A DNA stretch of 64,000 nt, taken from assembly GCA_026119855.1 (NCBI GenBank), contig JAOWBW010000181.1, forward strand, positions 1,488,001-1,552,000. The letters run 5' to 3'. The notes under the pieces are model-generated. The model saw nothing but the letters and a program-made list of their open reading frames with translations, searched no databases and was not told the origin of the DNA. Below are positions 18,913 through 31,250 of this stretch, piece by piece. Source of the DNA: Campanula takesimana. Its lineage: Eukaryota > Streptophyta > Magnoliopsida > Asterales > Campanulaceae. The position numbers were made by a program, and so were the translations under genes. Numbering within the stretch: the stretch's first letter is position 1; each line of letters starts with the position of its first letter.

Positions 18913-21517
18913 ATGTCTGGACCTCTGATTTCGGGTGTAAATCCCTTGTATGGTTGTTATCAAAGAAACAATAGGATTTATATTAAATCAAATGGGCATT
19001 GGAATATGCTGTCGTTATTAGCCGTGGGGGATATCCTGTACTTGAGGGGGTCACCTAGGGAAGATCTGAGGTATCCATCTGGCCTTTATGCCCCGAGGGT
19101 TAGAGGGGAAGACGATGCCGACATGATTGTCTTTGATACCGAGGATAAAGTCCTTGACCATATTTATTTATTTTATGTAAAAGATAAATCCTTGATTCGA
19201 TCCCGTCTTGAGGGTGCAACCTCCTCGGTCCCCGTAGTTGATTCGGGGGGGGGGGGAATACGGCCTTTCCAAGGCTTCTCGATGAGTCTAACCCCTCTGC
19301 TTCTTCTACAGGTATGGCCGGGAAGAGCACCTCCAATAGGATAGTGGATCGCTTCGATGCCGGTGTTTCCAGGCCAAGACGAGGTGCCAGTGTTAAGATG
19401 ACTAGTAGGAAAGCGGGGAAGTCAGGTCCTGTTGTAGGTAAGCATCCCAAATCGGGTGAAGAAATGATTGAGGCCCTCTATTCTCGGTACGGAGTGGATC
19501 GAGAGGAATATTGTTTGTACTATAGCAAGGCCATTCCTTTAGATACAGATGAAAAGATCCATAACTTTTACTACGACCAGGCTGTTGTCTCGTTCTTCTT
19601 TAAACAATTCCAACTAGGACTACGGCTTCCTCTTGACCCCTTCATTAACGAATTTCTGGAGTCGTGGGAACTGATGCCGGCTCACATTGGTGCTAATGCA
19701 GTCAGGTACCTGGTTAGTTTCATTGTCTTGTGTCGCAGTCTTAACTTCGAACCGTGCATGTCTGTTTTCGATCACTTCTTCAACGTGGTTACAACAAGAC
19801 TATGAGAACATTGACCATCAAGTCCGATCCCTCCAAACCCAAGATTATCACCCCCATTTCTGGCACAGTCATCAAGGTGTCGGGGTGGAATTCCCATGTA
19901 ATGAAGGTTCCCCTTGACGGGGACGTCCCAAAGGTTAGTATTCTGAGGGGAAATAGGTTCCCGGATTGGATCGTCCATCCCAATTTTGTTTTCCTTCGTG
20001 ACTGCGTTCGTTGCCAGGAGAAAAACAACATTTGCCTTAAGACTGAAGATACTATAGGATGTAATTATCTAACCTTGCCTTTTTTTCCCCTGATCTTTGA
20101 TGCCTCGTCTCGGTCTAATCTTGGTGTTTTGTGCAGTTTTGACTATGGAGCAAGTTGCCGAGATCGAGTTGGAGGAACTTGACCCTGTTCAGGCAGCGAG
20201 GTTGAAGAAGCAACGGTCTAAAGCTACCGCCTTAGAGAAGCGTCATGATGACATGGAAGATAGGCAGAGGCTGCTTCAGAACAAAGATGATTCCGCGGTG
20301 CCTATGTCAGACCGCTCTGTTGGGGAAGTTGGAGAGGGGGCCGACGTGGTGGCCCCCGAGACCGAAGAGGCTGCTCACGATAGTCTGTCTCAGAGTCACG
20401 GTCAGGATACGCGCGTTGTGATTGAGTCGGATAGTGGGGGTGCTCATCACGGTCAGAAAGATCCAGGGAGGAGGTCAGGGAGGTTCGAGCTCCGAAAAAG
20501 GCAACTCCCTCTGCTCATGATTCTGCTTTTAGCCCGGCCTTGCCTGACGATGAGGTGAAGAGTTGGGTAGAGAGGTTTGGTGGTGTCCCTATTCTGTCGG
20601 GTCTGGACGTGTCGGTTCGTTCGGGCCTTGCTCTGAAGAAGGGCGGTCCGGTGATAAAGCGGGCCATGAATGTGGATACCATTGAGCAGTTGATTGCCGA
20701 GAAACCCACGTCCCAGCAAATGTTGAACCGCAAAGGCTTACTCCTTAGCGAGGTAAATCTCCTGGCTATCCCATTCTCTTTCTGCTCTATGCGTTATTTA
20801 TTTCTTCTTTCTTTTTTGTAGCTTGCATCTCTTGCCCAAACCGATTACACCATGTATCGGCACGCCTACGAGTCCTTGAAGGAGACAGAAGCTGAGGTGT
20901 CTAGGCTTAAAGGCTCCATTGACGATCTCACCGACAAAGCAGTTAGCTTAGAGAAAGAAAAATCTTTTCTTGACGCGTCACATCGCCAGTCTCAGGAAGA
21001 AGTCTCAAAGCTGAAGGAGTCTCTGCTAGCCACGAAAAACGAGCTCGAGGATGAGAGCAAGCGTGCCGAGACGTTGGCGGGAGAAAAGGCTACCGTTGAG
21101 GAGAAGCTTGCTTTGTTGGAAGACCAGTATGCTCGTCTGGAGGAGAGTGTGGCGATTAAAGAGAAGGCGGCCGTGGAGGCTTATAAGAGCGGGCCCCAAT
21201 TCAGGGAAGACCTGAGTGATAGAGTCGGCACGATATACAATGATGCCTGGTCCAATTTAACTCGTCTCCTTTACATCGATCCCGAAGTTGATGTACCATT
21301 GGAGAAGTGTGCTCCTCTCTATCATCAGGACGCCTACAGTGTTGAGGCGCGGGCCGCGCATTCTCTCATTCCGTTCTCTGAAGGAAGTCTCAGGGTTATC
21401 AAGGCGATGGATCGCAAGGCCAACAGGCCCGTCTGGGAACCTCCGGAGCTGGCGCCTGATAACTTTGAGAAATTGCTAGAGCGAACCGAGGATGAGGCCC
21501 GTGCCAGTGTGGATTGA
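18913..21517 (+). CDS. Antisense ORF of the Tat element: gypsy-type transposon domain plus coiled coil
   Basis: A spliced plus-strand gene inside a minus-strand retrotransposon. Exons as I read them: 18913-19213, 19312-20060, 20137-20752, 20822-21517 (TGA stop); junctions are GT-AG and in phase. The second exon carries the segment PLDPFINEFLESWELMPAHI followed by a hydrophobic VSFIVLCRSLNFEP stretch, which resembles the plant domain Pfam names putative gypsy type transposon (Transposase_28). The last exon is a heptad-rich coiled coil (about residues 15-110 of that exon) ending in a conserved-looking globular tail. Two reading-frame shifts are needed, near 19795 and near 20460, so this copy is probably decayed unless introns were missed. 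Similar antisense ORFs are known in Grande and Retand elements; their function is unknown. A TATATA at about 18606 could serve as promoter. Confidence 0.65.
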
Positions 21518-21986
21518 TCTGACGACTTAATGTTTCAGTTTGTAAAGCCGGTTTGGCTTGGAACATTTGTATTTAGCACTTGTCTCACTCTGCCCAACGT
21601 CATCCGGGGGAGTTTTAAACACTTTTTGTATGTCCCAAGTATTCATATGCCTGGACCCAGTGTTTGCTGGGGGGCGTAAACACTTGTTTTGAGAACCTCG
21701 GTTTGAGGCGTTTTAGCCTTTGTTTAACCTGTTCAGTTAAGTACTATCTCGTTATTAATTCGTTCCTTTTATCTCGGTTTGAGATGTCTCGATGATCTGA
21801 TGTGATGAGATGCGATAGCCAGTTCGGGCTACGTTTGTAGGCCGTGGTCACTCACCATGTGGAAAACCATAATAAGCTTCATATGTTCCGGCCGAGGTGG
21901 TCTACCATTGAGTTCCGACGAACGTCTAGTGTTTGGTTTTGATACGTTGAGTCTGACCACTAGGATCAACTCAAGTCGTCTTATAT
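21518..21986. other. Non-coding internal DNA of the Tat element
   Basis: This follows the antisense ORF stop and may hold its 3' UTR. No ORF of interest. It leads directly into the 64-bp tandem repeats. Confidence 0.4.
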
Positions 21987-22211
21987 GCTAGTTGTTGGAA
22001 CTAGGCTTTAGAAGTCATGCTTTAAGTGTGCTCATCGACTTCGTTAGGTTGCTAGTTATTGAAACCAGGCTTTAGAAGTCATGCTTTAAGTGTGCTCATC
22101 GACTTCATTAGGTTGCTAGTTATTGAAACCAGGCTTTAGAAGTCATGCTTTAAGTGTGCTCATCGACTTCGTTAGGTTGCTAGTTATTGAAACTAGGCTT
22201 TAGAAGTCATG
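21987..22211. repeat. 64-bp tandem repeats, left block (3.5 units)
   Basis: Units start at 21987, 22051, 22115 and 22179 (GCTAGTTATTGAAACCAGGC...). The fourth unit is cut after 33 bp by the nested retrotransposon and resumes at 32590. Units differ by one to three bases. Confidence 0.9.
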
Positions 22212-22212
22212 T

Positions 22213-23497
22213 TGTAGATACCCCGGGGAACCACGGCTTGGCTAGAGCGGTGAATTATCCTAGGATGTCTAACTTGTTTTTAGATTGTTTAGAGTCGCCA
22301 CCTATGTTTTTAAAGGAACATAAGAAAAACTAGAAATAGCCTAATTTATGTACAAAACCAGAGATTCGGGAGAGAAGGGTTCGGGGGTTAGGTGACGGAG
22401 TGGGAAGTACTTAAACACCCACTCCGCCCCGCTTACGCGGGTCTTGCTACTATTGGTGTTCTAATATTTACATGTCCTTCAATTAATTAAATAGAAATGT
22501 GCTAACAATTGTGATGAGAAGAAAAGGGGAAATAAAAGGGAAATAAAATAGAATTGTTTTATTTATTTAATGATAAAGATTACATGTAACAAGTAATGTT
22601 AAAGAATTACATTAAGAGATGAAGAGAAATTAACATGGTGAATTAAAGTTAAGATTAAAATATAGGGAGATAACCTTAACTAACTTCAATATGTGAAGTA
22701 GTCATGTTGGTCATGTCCCATTAATGGGGATTGCATACATCAAGAAGAAGAAAACAAAGGAAGAAAATGGAGTTGTACCTTGAGAAAGAGGACTTGGAAC
22801 CTTGACTTGAAAGTGTTGTTGTTGTAATGAAATTGTTGTAGAACAATTTGTGTAGAGTCTTGTTACTAAGAACTCTTGTTGGGAGAATTTGTGTATAATG
22901 TAGTTGGTGAATCAAGGTTGGAGTCCTTTTCCAAGGTAGGAGATGATGGTTTTTATAGGTAAAAAAGAGAGGGAAATGATTGAGGGAAATTGGTCATCCA
23001 TGTGAAATGGAATGGGCCAATCACAAATAAGATAAATGAATAAAAGAAAAATAAAAGAAATAAAAGAAATCAAATAATAAATGAAAGAAATATTAGTTTT
23101 TGGGAAAAGGCTTAGAATTTGGGATTGGGAGTTAATGAGAAAAGGGGGGATGAATGTGGATGTAAAAACATGGTTTTTGTGATCAAGAAAAGATGTTTGT
23201 AAATAAGAAAAGGGAGGGAAATAAGGTGCAATCCGTTACTGCCATAATGGGAGGCGCGCGGGTCCGGCTTTTGGGGCGGGACGCGCGCGCAGCCCGTTAA
23301 CAGTTCCGGAAGCGCCCGCGGCAGAGAAGGACAGAATGACAGAATGACCCTAAAAGTTAATTCTGTTATGCAGTTTAGTCCAAAACTAACGGAATCAGTT
23401 AGGAACTTAACCGAAGTAACAGAAATCAACAAAAATAAGTTAAATAAAAATACTTTGTATGCAATCGGGGTGAGAGGTCCAAGGAGGGGTGTCTACA
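22213..23497 (-). repeat. LTR 1 (3' LTR) of the nested element
   Basis: About 1285 bp, from TGTAGATACCCCGGGG to GGGGTGTCTACA. A TATA-like CCTATAAAAACC reads on the minus strand at about 22949-22960. Confidence 0.88.
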
Positions 23498-23736
23498 GAG
23501 CCCCTCGGCGACGTGGATTGCGAGGTAAAACGCGTCGACGAAAGAAAGACAACCGCCGAGGACATCGACAAGAGAAAACAAAGACTCGATAAAGCAGGAA
23601 TTTGAAATTACAAAGGATAGGAGTGCGCTCCCTGTGTGAGCGGCTTTCGCGGATGGAAAGGGTGTGGTGGCTTGAGGCGGCCCACCACGGCCGCAGTTTG
23701 AAAAAAAAAAGGTGTGTTTATAGTCTATAGATGGAA
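23498..23736 (-). other. Internal DNA next to the 3' LTR of the nested element
   Basis: GC-richer sequence (CCCCTCGGCGACGTGG...) with no ORF that I can assign. A near-identical copy lies at 31013-31250. Confidence 0.5.
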
Positions 23737-24036
23737 ATTCTGGTGCGCGGTGCGGCATATTCTGATGCGCTGTGCGGCACTTGTTGATTCTGGTGCGCGG
23801 TGCGGCATATTCTGATGCGCTGTGCGGCACTTGTTGATTCTGGTGCGTGGTGCGGCATATTCTGATGCGTTGTGCGGCACTTGTTGATTCTGGTGCGCGG
23901 TGCGGCATATTCTGATGCGCTGTGCGGCACTTGTTGATTCTGGTGCGCGGTGCGGCATATTCTGATGCGCTGTGTGGCACTTGTTGATTCTGGTGCGCGG
24001 TGCGGCATATTCTGATGCGCTGTGCGGCACTTGCTG
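23737..24036. repeat. Minisatellite, six 50-bp units
   Basis: Units start every 50 bp from 23737 (ATTCTGGTGCGCGGTGCGGC...). Each unit is itself an imperfect dimer of about 25 bp (TTCTGGTGCGCGGTGCGGCA and TTCTGATGCGCTGTGCGGCA). All three minus-strand frames stay open across the array. It lies in the nested retroelement. Confidence 0.92.
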
Positions 24037-24772
24037 ATGAAAATTGAAAAGGAGTTCGGTGGCATGAGTCGGCCCACCGTGGCCAACTTATAGTCCGCAG
24101 GGGGATTGCTTGATGGAGAGGTGTTGTTTTCCGTGGCTCACCATGGACCAAGTTGTTGCCATTGGACTGTAGTCATTGTTGACAGCGGACCACTTTCTGC
24201 TGGGGATGAAATGCCTGAATTTCCCATGCTGTTGACTTTTTGTTGGTACATGTTATGTGTGTGCTTGGCAGGTATACGTGCTGATGAAATGTATGATTGA
24301 TGTGAAATTGTGCCCGTGGTGTGATGTGATCTTGAAAGCACCTTTGTAATGAGAGAGAAGTAAGAATGTAAAGAGTGATCTTGTGTGCGGTGTGATTTTG
24401 AGGAAAGCGTCGGATGTATTCATACCTTCACTTACCATTGTCGCTTGAGTGGAGATGGATTCTTGATGTCCGCGGAGGATGCTTTGATGGAGAATGTCCA
24501 TTCTTTAGATGTTGATGAGAGAATGCCCTTGATGTTGGGTTGGCGAGATGGTACTCTGAATGATGGGTTGGTCGTGCCAAAGGCTGCCTACGTATCCCTT
24601 TAAGAGAATCAGACCAGCGTAGTTCAAGGATGATGGAGAACTCTGGAGGAGAAGCTAGGAGCAAAGCAAAGTAAAGCACATAATTTTGCACATAGAAGGA
24701 GAAAAAGAAAAAAGATTTTTTTTTTTTTTTTTTTTTTTTAGAAAGGAAAGAATATGCACACATGTGAGGAAA

Positions 24773-24806
<34 letters not shown>

Positions 24807-27800
24807 TTCGTGGGTGAACCATTTTAACCATTGTGTGCTTGTGAAGCCAACCCAAGATCAAGTCATGTTCAGTCGAAGTCCGGATTGCCTCGCTTGAATT
24901 CTGTTGTCGCCGGTGTGCCCAACGAAGATTGATGTCTAGCCCCAAGAGATTTGTCGATTATGGAGTTTCAAAAGGATTTTGATGCCGAGATGAGGGGTTG
25001 CTGATTGTAAAGCCCCTAGAACGCCTTTGATGCCAAACTTTGAGTGGTTTGCATAGTCCCAAGATAAATCAGTTCTTGGCCCATTCGAGTAAATCGCCCT
25101 TTGTTGTTGGCGTGAGCAAGCCCCAAGAGAAGATTATGGATGCCAAGCTTCGAGAAATTGCTAAGCCCCAAATGTCATGGACTTTTTGTTTGTGAACTTC
25201 AAGACGGTGGAATGTAAAGCCCCAAATTATCTTGTGATTGGCTCGGCATTAAGAGCGGATGTACCGTCGGGTAGAATTCTTGATAGAGATCCCCTTCTTG
25301 CTTTTACTGGGAGATGAATGGCCTCATTGTGGTTGATACCCAAATGGCGGAGGGCTTATGTCAAAGGATGCAGTAATGTCTTGCGGTGCCGTCGAGGTCG
25401 CGGAGGATAAGGTCTTGGTGTGATAAAGTCCCAAATGAGTATGCTTGCTTGACTCTTCTTGAGTTGAACTAATGACGGATCTTCGGATGCAACTAGTGCT
25501 GTGGCCCAACTTTATCTGAGCTGCACCTTGTGCTTTTGATCTTGGAGAAGGGGGTGCTGAATTGCAGAAACATTGGGATTGGCCGTGGCATTTCCCGCTA
25601 TAACTCTGTTTTAATTAGAATTTAGCATATTGAATCTTTTTCCTTTTCTCTAAGACTTCCTTCAAAATCTCGCTGTGAGTTCTAACAAAAATCATCAACT
25701 TCATTCATAACATCGGAGTCTTCATTTAAAACCAAGAGGCCTTTGACTTGAAGTGTTGAGAGAACCTTTGAAGCTTGATCCCTTTCATGGAGACTACTCC
25801 CAAATTGCGTTGCTCGAGTATTTTTGCCCAAAAGACTGTCGGTCGCGAAGCCCCAATATTTCCCTTTGCTCGGATTACTGTAATGCCGTAGCCCAAAAGA
25901 TTGTAGATTGCGAAGCCCCTTGAGACATTCGGTGCCGAATTGAGGAAGCTTCCGATGTTGCACATGACTCGGCTGGGGATACTGCTGGGGAGTTAATTTC
26001 TCTTTGCCGAGGGAGCCTTTAAGACTTGACCGTAGCCCCTAGAGTGCCATCATTGATTGCGAGAAAGGTCCATCCTTGATTGGGGGAACGAGCACGGGCA
26101 CACGTGACAAGAGGGCTTTTTGACATCCCTTTTGAGAGACTTTGAGGATAGTCTCACACATTTTTTTTTCCGAGCATAGCCCCTAGGGCTTGTTGATTGT
26201 CAAAAGAAGCCCTTGTTCTCGGGTCATATAGTCCCTAGGGCGTCACCATTTGTGGAGCAAAGCAAGAGTGACTCATCCTCGTGTGAGAGAATAAACATGA
26301 GAGGATATGGCAAGAGCTACTCCATTTCTCGGGAGCCTTTCGGCGTACTTTAGAAGCACATACTTGAAGAAGCCTTGAAAACTGAGACACATGTTGTTGA
26401 TATTTGCTGCCCAAGCCAATTGACTAGCTAGGGATTATTTGTGCAACCTCGTGCCCTTTTATGATGGGCTTGTTCTCGGATGGATCTTGGTAACCACGGG
26501 CCTTCTTTTCATGAACCCAAAAATGCACACTGCTGGAGAATGATGCCGATAACCCAAGACAACCTTTGATGGTGCTATATCTTGTCGAGCCTTTTGCAAT
26601 CCCAAAGTTGACTCGGTGGGGAATTGACTTGCTGAGGAGATTCAATGTAGAACTTATCTTCTTTAGAGGCCGGGGATCTCCATTTCTATTTCCCTTCTCT
26701 CTCTCACTCTCTCATTTTTTTTTATGACGCACCCTGTTTTTTGCCTAGACCGCCCTTTCGGGTTTTCAATCTAGCGGGCATCTCTTTTGTGTCTTCATTT
26801 TTGACTCGATTAATGAGGAAGTGTGCATTGACTCTAGCTGAGGATGAGAGACATGTGATTTTGCGGTGAAAACCTTTTGTCACTAAAGATGAGTGACATT
26901 GACTCGACTAGGGAAGTGTCCCTAATATTGACATGTATTATTTTTTTTTATTGAATTGAATGACTCACGAAGGCAAGTAAGTCATTAAGAGAGAAGAGAA
27001 GGAAAGCCCCAATTTGATTGCAAGAAATTGGGAGTATGCAGAAAGAATAGAAGTCCCTAGACTCGACAAGGAACGCGAAATGATTCCAAATCTAAGAAAG
27101 TTGTTCAATCTTTTTGGTGATTAATTCATTGGCAAATGAATCGTACAAAGATGTCTTGACAAGTTCGAGATGAAGGCCAATCACCATAACGCGCTAGGGC
27201 TAAACATATCTTCTTTCTTGCATGAGACCGGACCCGCAGGTTGCCTACGTTCCTCCAGTGTAGAGGCTCAGGTCACCGTAGTTCTTGTGAATTCTCCATT
27301 CTTCGGGATAGAATTGTTGCTTCGTCGTGTAGCTTCGTCCTCCTTTGGTGGATGGAATGATGTTGATCTTGATGTGAACTTCTTTGATTGAGGGGATTTT
27401 TTTTTTTTTTTTTTTTTTGTGCTCTAACTTTTGCCTAGGTTGATTTGAAGAGTTCAACCTAGCGAGCATTTTTTTTTTTTAATCCCCCCCTTTGAAACAT
27501 TGCTTGATTTTTCTCCATGGTTGTTGCTTCACCTTTGATGTCTTGGCTTTGTCTTCGTCGTTGATGATGTTGTCTTCGTCACAATGTTTAGCCCCCAGGC
27601 GTTCAAGTGATGGCCTTCATTCCAAAACTCGTTTAGACATCTTTTTCATCATTTTGCCAAGAATTAGATCGAACAACCTGGAAGAGTGTATAAGGACAAG
27701 AACGACTTTTATTTGATAAGAAGACTCGACACTTAACATGGGACGAGAGAAAACATTAATGCACACAAAAGAGGACTTTTGACTCTTTTTTTTTTTTTTT

Positions 27801-27873
27801 TTTTATTCCTACTACTAGGTAGAGAAAGAGAAACGGAGATTGTTGTCGTCGTCCTCTTTGTTGAAGCCCCATT
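24037..27873 (-). other. Non-coding 3' internal region of the nested element
   Basis: Long region with poly(T) tracts at 24716-24739 and 24775-24804, and diffuse recurrences of phrases like AAGCCCCAA and TGCCGA (for example at 25015, 25140, 25215, 25850, 25915). No conserved protein is recognised; the open frames here look accidental. Its first part (24037 to about 24968) is repeated at 31551-32473. Confidence 0.55.
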
Positions 27874-28584
27874 TCAAAACCAAGCCACTTCTTTGATGAG
27901 TTGCTCTTCACCCACGGTAAATTCGCCGTTGTCGATCAAATCTTGGATGATGTTTCGGAGAAGGGAGCACCCTTCGGTAGTGTGGCCACTATGCTTGTGG
28001 TAGCCGCACCATTCACCATGAGCATGATTTTTCAGTATCGCCTTCGGCTTGTACCCCTCCAAAGGTTTGATCTTCCCTCTTGCCACCAAAATTTCAAATG
28101 CCTCGGCTTGGGTTACTCCTTGGAGAGGAGTGAAAACTCGGTTGTTGGTGGTACCTTTGTAGCTTTTGAGGGTCGGGCCACTTGAGCATGCTTTATCATT
28201 GAACTTTGCTTTGCTGTCGGTGAGCTCTTGCAAATGGGCTTTGAGTTCGGAAACCTCTTCCTTGTGAATTCTTCTTTCATAATCAAGACGGACCTTGAGT
28301 TCGGAAACCTCTTCTTTGTGAATCCTCTTGTCGATATCGAAACGGGCTTGCCACAAATTGTCTTTACGGCGGGCATCCTCGACAATCCTATCCATTTGTT
28401 CCCCCATTGATTTCATTACGTTGAGTAACCCTTCGTTGGACACGAAATCATTTCCACCGTTGTTGTTGTCGCCGTTGGAAGCCATTGGACCTATTGGAAG
28501 AGCACGGTTGATCTTAGATTGGCCCCACAAACACCTTTTGAGTAAAATAAATTTAACCCACAAACACAAAAAAGACTCAACCAT
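27874..28584 (-). CDS. Gag-like ORF fragment of the nested Ogre-like element
   Basis: Open frame of 236 codons; a likely start is the ATG at 28483-28485 (MASNGDNNNGGNDF), because the preceding residues look like read-through leader. It has a charged heptad segment with a repeated KEEVSELK motif (two near-identical about 18-residue copies), then a C-terminal zinc-knuckle-like CGYHKHSGHTTEGC followed by a hydrophobic LRNIIQDLID helix. This is the usual end of Ogre/Tat gag proteins, which package RNA. The main capsid region is absent, so the protein is a remnant or a reduced non-autonomous gag. Confidence 0.65.
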   Translation of the reverse strand: MVESFLCLWVKFILLKRCLWGQSKINRALPIGPMASNGDNNNGGNDFVSNEGLLNVMKSMGEQMDRIVEDARRKDNLWQARFDIDKRIHKEEVSELKVRLDYERRIHKEEVSELKAHLQELTDSKAKFNDKACSSGPTLKSYKGTTNNRVFTPLQGVTQAEAFEILVARGKIKPLEGYKPKAILKNHAHGEWCGYHKHSGHTTEGCSLLRNIIQDLIDNGEFTVGEEQLIKEVAWF

Positions 28585-29718
28585 ATAAAGAAAATGACTC
28601 TTTTTTTTTTTTTTTATTTACAAAAGTCGGAAGGACGGAGTCCTTTTTGGGGTTTCTAGAAAAAATAGTGGAATCGTCACACTAGTATATAGACCTTCTC
28701 GCGGTCCCATATACTCATCGGATTCCACCACGCTTGTGAGCCCTACATGTGTCGGGATTAAACTAAATTAATGTAGTAAATCATACATGCGGGGACGGAT
28801 TTTTATTTTCGTCCAAAATAGCCACTTTTGGGGACAGAGTTTTATTTCGTCCATTGCAACAAGTTGGCATGTATGATTTGAAGACATTAGTTTAGGGAAA
28901 TCTCGGTACATGAAAAACCGACTTGAGTCACGGAGTGTTAGACCCTAGACTAGAATTGTGTGGCTTGTGCTCGGCTTGAATATGAGGCTCAAAGGTCACC
29001 CCCGGCATGTAGTCATGAACTACGCCACGGGCTGAGGTTTACTGCTTCGAAAGAGCCAAGGTCGAGTGGAGCTTGAAACTTTCTAGGACGGGCCTCGACG
29101 GGTTTGGGGTTGGACTTGTGCGACTCGATAGTGAGCAGTTGATAAGAATATGTGCATGTAGTGTGAGGTCTAACATGTGACAAAATATTTTTTTATTTTT
29201 ATTTTTTTAAAAGGAAATAAAAACAAAAACAAATAAGCACGTAATTTACAACTTTCGAATCACCCGTGTGACCGATAAAAATAAACAGAAAGTAAAAGAA
29301 ATTGTATGCAGGCCCGGTGCCCACACACTGTCATTCTGTTCTGTTTCTGTGCACTGTTCTGTTCCGGGAATGCGCCCAGAAGCACGCGCATTGTGTTGCC
29401 TATGCGGAAGGCGCGCGCGTGAGAGGAAGCAGGGCAGAGGCGCCCGCTTCTGGGTGAGAACCTGCAAATCAGTGGGTTCAAGGGATTGCCTTGACCCTAA
29501 ATTATAGAACTTTTTCCCCTGCAGTAAACGTTAGCATAGAAACATGGAATTGAAGGACAAGAAGGAAGATGGGCGATTCTGGTAATAAGGGTCGGACGCG
29601 CGCGCTTTAAGCCAAGAAGGCCGGAGGCGCGCGCTTCCTACCTTTTTTACCAGAATGCCCAGAAAATAAAATAAAAGAACACCAAAAATGAAAAACGCAA
29701 GTTTAAGCCTCTAAATCG
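28585..29718 (-). other. 5' leader region of the nested element
   Basis: DNA between the primer site and the gag-like ORF. GC-rich phrases with GGCGCGCGC occur at 29411 and 29626. A run of T at 28600-28616. No further gene seen. Confidence 0.45.
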
Positions 29719-29736
29719 TCCCCAGCGGAGTCGCCA
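29719..29736 (-). promoter_or_regulatory. Primer-binding site of the nested element
   Basis: On the minus strand TGGCGACTCCGCTGGGGA begins one base after the end of the 5' LTR. This resembles the tRNA-Arg-type primer site described for Ogre elements, and sets the orientation of the nested element. The tRNA match is from memory. Confidence 0.7.
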
Positions 29737-29737
29737 C

Positions 29738-31012
29738 TGTAGATACCCCGGGGAACCACGGCTTGGCTAGAGCGGTGAATTATCCTAGGATGTCTAACTT
29801 GTTTTTAGATTGTTTAGAGTCGCCACCTATGTTTTTAAAGGAACATAAGAAAAACCTAGAAATAGCCTAATTTATGTACAAAACCAGAGATTCGGGAGAG
29901 AAGGGTTCGGGGGTTAGGTGACGGAGTGGGAAGTACTTAAACACCCACTCCGCCCCGCTTACGCGGGTCTTGCTACTATTGGTGTTCTAATATTTACATG
30001 TCCTTCAATTAATTAAATAGAAATGTGCTAACAATTGTGATGAGAAGAAAAGGGGAAATAAAAGGGAAATAAAATAGAATTGTTTTATTTATTTAATGAT
30101 AAAGATTACATGTAACAAGTAATGTTAAAGAATTACATTAAGAGATGAAGAGAAATTAACATGGTGAATTAAAGTTAAGATTAAAATATAGGGAGATAAC
30201 CTTAACTAACTTCAATATGTGAAGTAGTCATGTTGGTCATGTCCCATTAATGGGTATTGCATACATCAAGAAGAAGAAAACAAAGGAAGAAAATGGAGTT
30301 GTACCTTCAGAAAGAGGACTTGGAACCTTGACTTGAAAGTGTTGTTGTTGTAATGAAATTGTTGTAGAACAATTTGTGTAGAGTCTTGTTACTAAGAACT
30401 CTTGTTGGGAGAATTTGTGTATAATGTAGTTGGTGAATCAAGGTTGGAGTCCTTTTCCAAGGTAGAAGATGATGGTTTTTATAGGTAAAAAAGAGAGGGA
30501 AATGATGGAGGGAAATTGGTCATCCATGTGAAATGGAATGGGCCAATCACAAATAAGATAAATGAATAAAAGAAATAAAAGAAATCAAATAATAAATGAA
30601 AAAAATAATAGTTTTTGGGAAAAGGCTTAGAATTTGGGATTGGGAGTTAATGAGAAAAGGGGGGATGAATGTGGATGTAAAAACATGGTTTTTGTGATCA
30701 AGAAAAGATGTTTGTAAATAAGAAAAATGAGGGAAATAAGGTGCAATCCGTTACTGCCATAATGGGAGGCGCGCGGGTCCGGCTTTTGGGGCGGGACGCG
30801 CGCGCAGCCCGTTAACAGTTCCGGAAGCGCCCGCGGCAGAGAAGGACAGAATGACAGAATGACCCTAAAAGTTAATTCTGTTATGCAGTTTAGTCCAAAA
30901 CTAACGGAATCAGTTAGGAACTTAACCGAAGTAACAGAAATCAACAAAAATAAGTTAAATAAAAATACTTTGTATGCAATCGGGGTGAGAGGTCCAAGGC
31001 GGGGTGTCTACA
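29738..31012 (-). repeat. LTR 2 (5' LTR) of the nested element
   Basis: About 1275 bp, nearly identical to LTR 1 with a few small indels and substitutions (for example ATGGGGATTGC against ATGGGTATTGC, and a shorter AAAATAAAAGAAATAAAAG run). Confidence 0.88.
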
Positions 31013-31250
31013 GAGCCCCTCGGCGACGTGGATTGCGAGGCAAAACACGTCGACGAAAGAAAGACAACCGCCGAGGACATCGACAAGAGAAAACAAAGAC
31101 TCGATAAAGCAGGAATTTGAAATTACAAAGGATAGGAGTGCGCTCCCTGTGTGAGCGGCTTTCGCGGATGGAAAGGGTGTGGTGACTTGAGGCGGCCCAC
31201 CACGGCCTCAGTTTGAAAAAAAAAGGTGTGTTTATAGTCTATAGATGGAA

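Noticed and set aside
23344..23592. 82-codon basic ORF (repeated at 30859-31107)
   Set aside because: It spans the LTR end and adjacent internal DNA of the nested element on the non-coding strand; its duplication simply follows the LTR duplication.
23737..24036. CRISPR-like array
   Set aside because: Units are contiguous tandem copies without unique spacers, and this is plant nuclear DNA.
23426..24151. 241-codon minus-strand ORF over the minisatellite
   Set aside because: Open only because the 50-bp repeats lack stops in every frame; no conserved domain. Treated as repeat, not gene.
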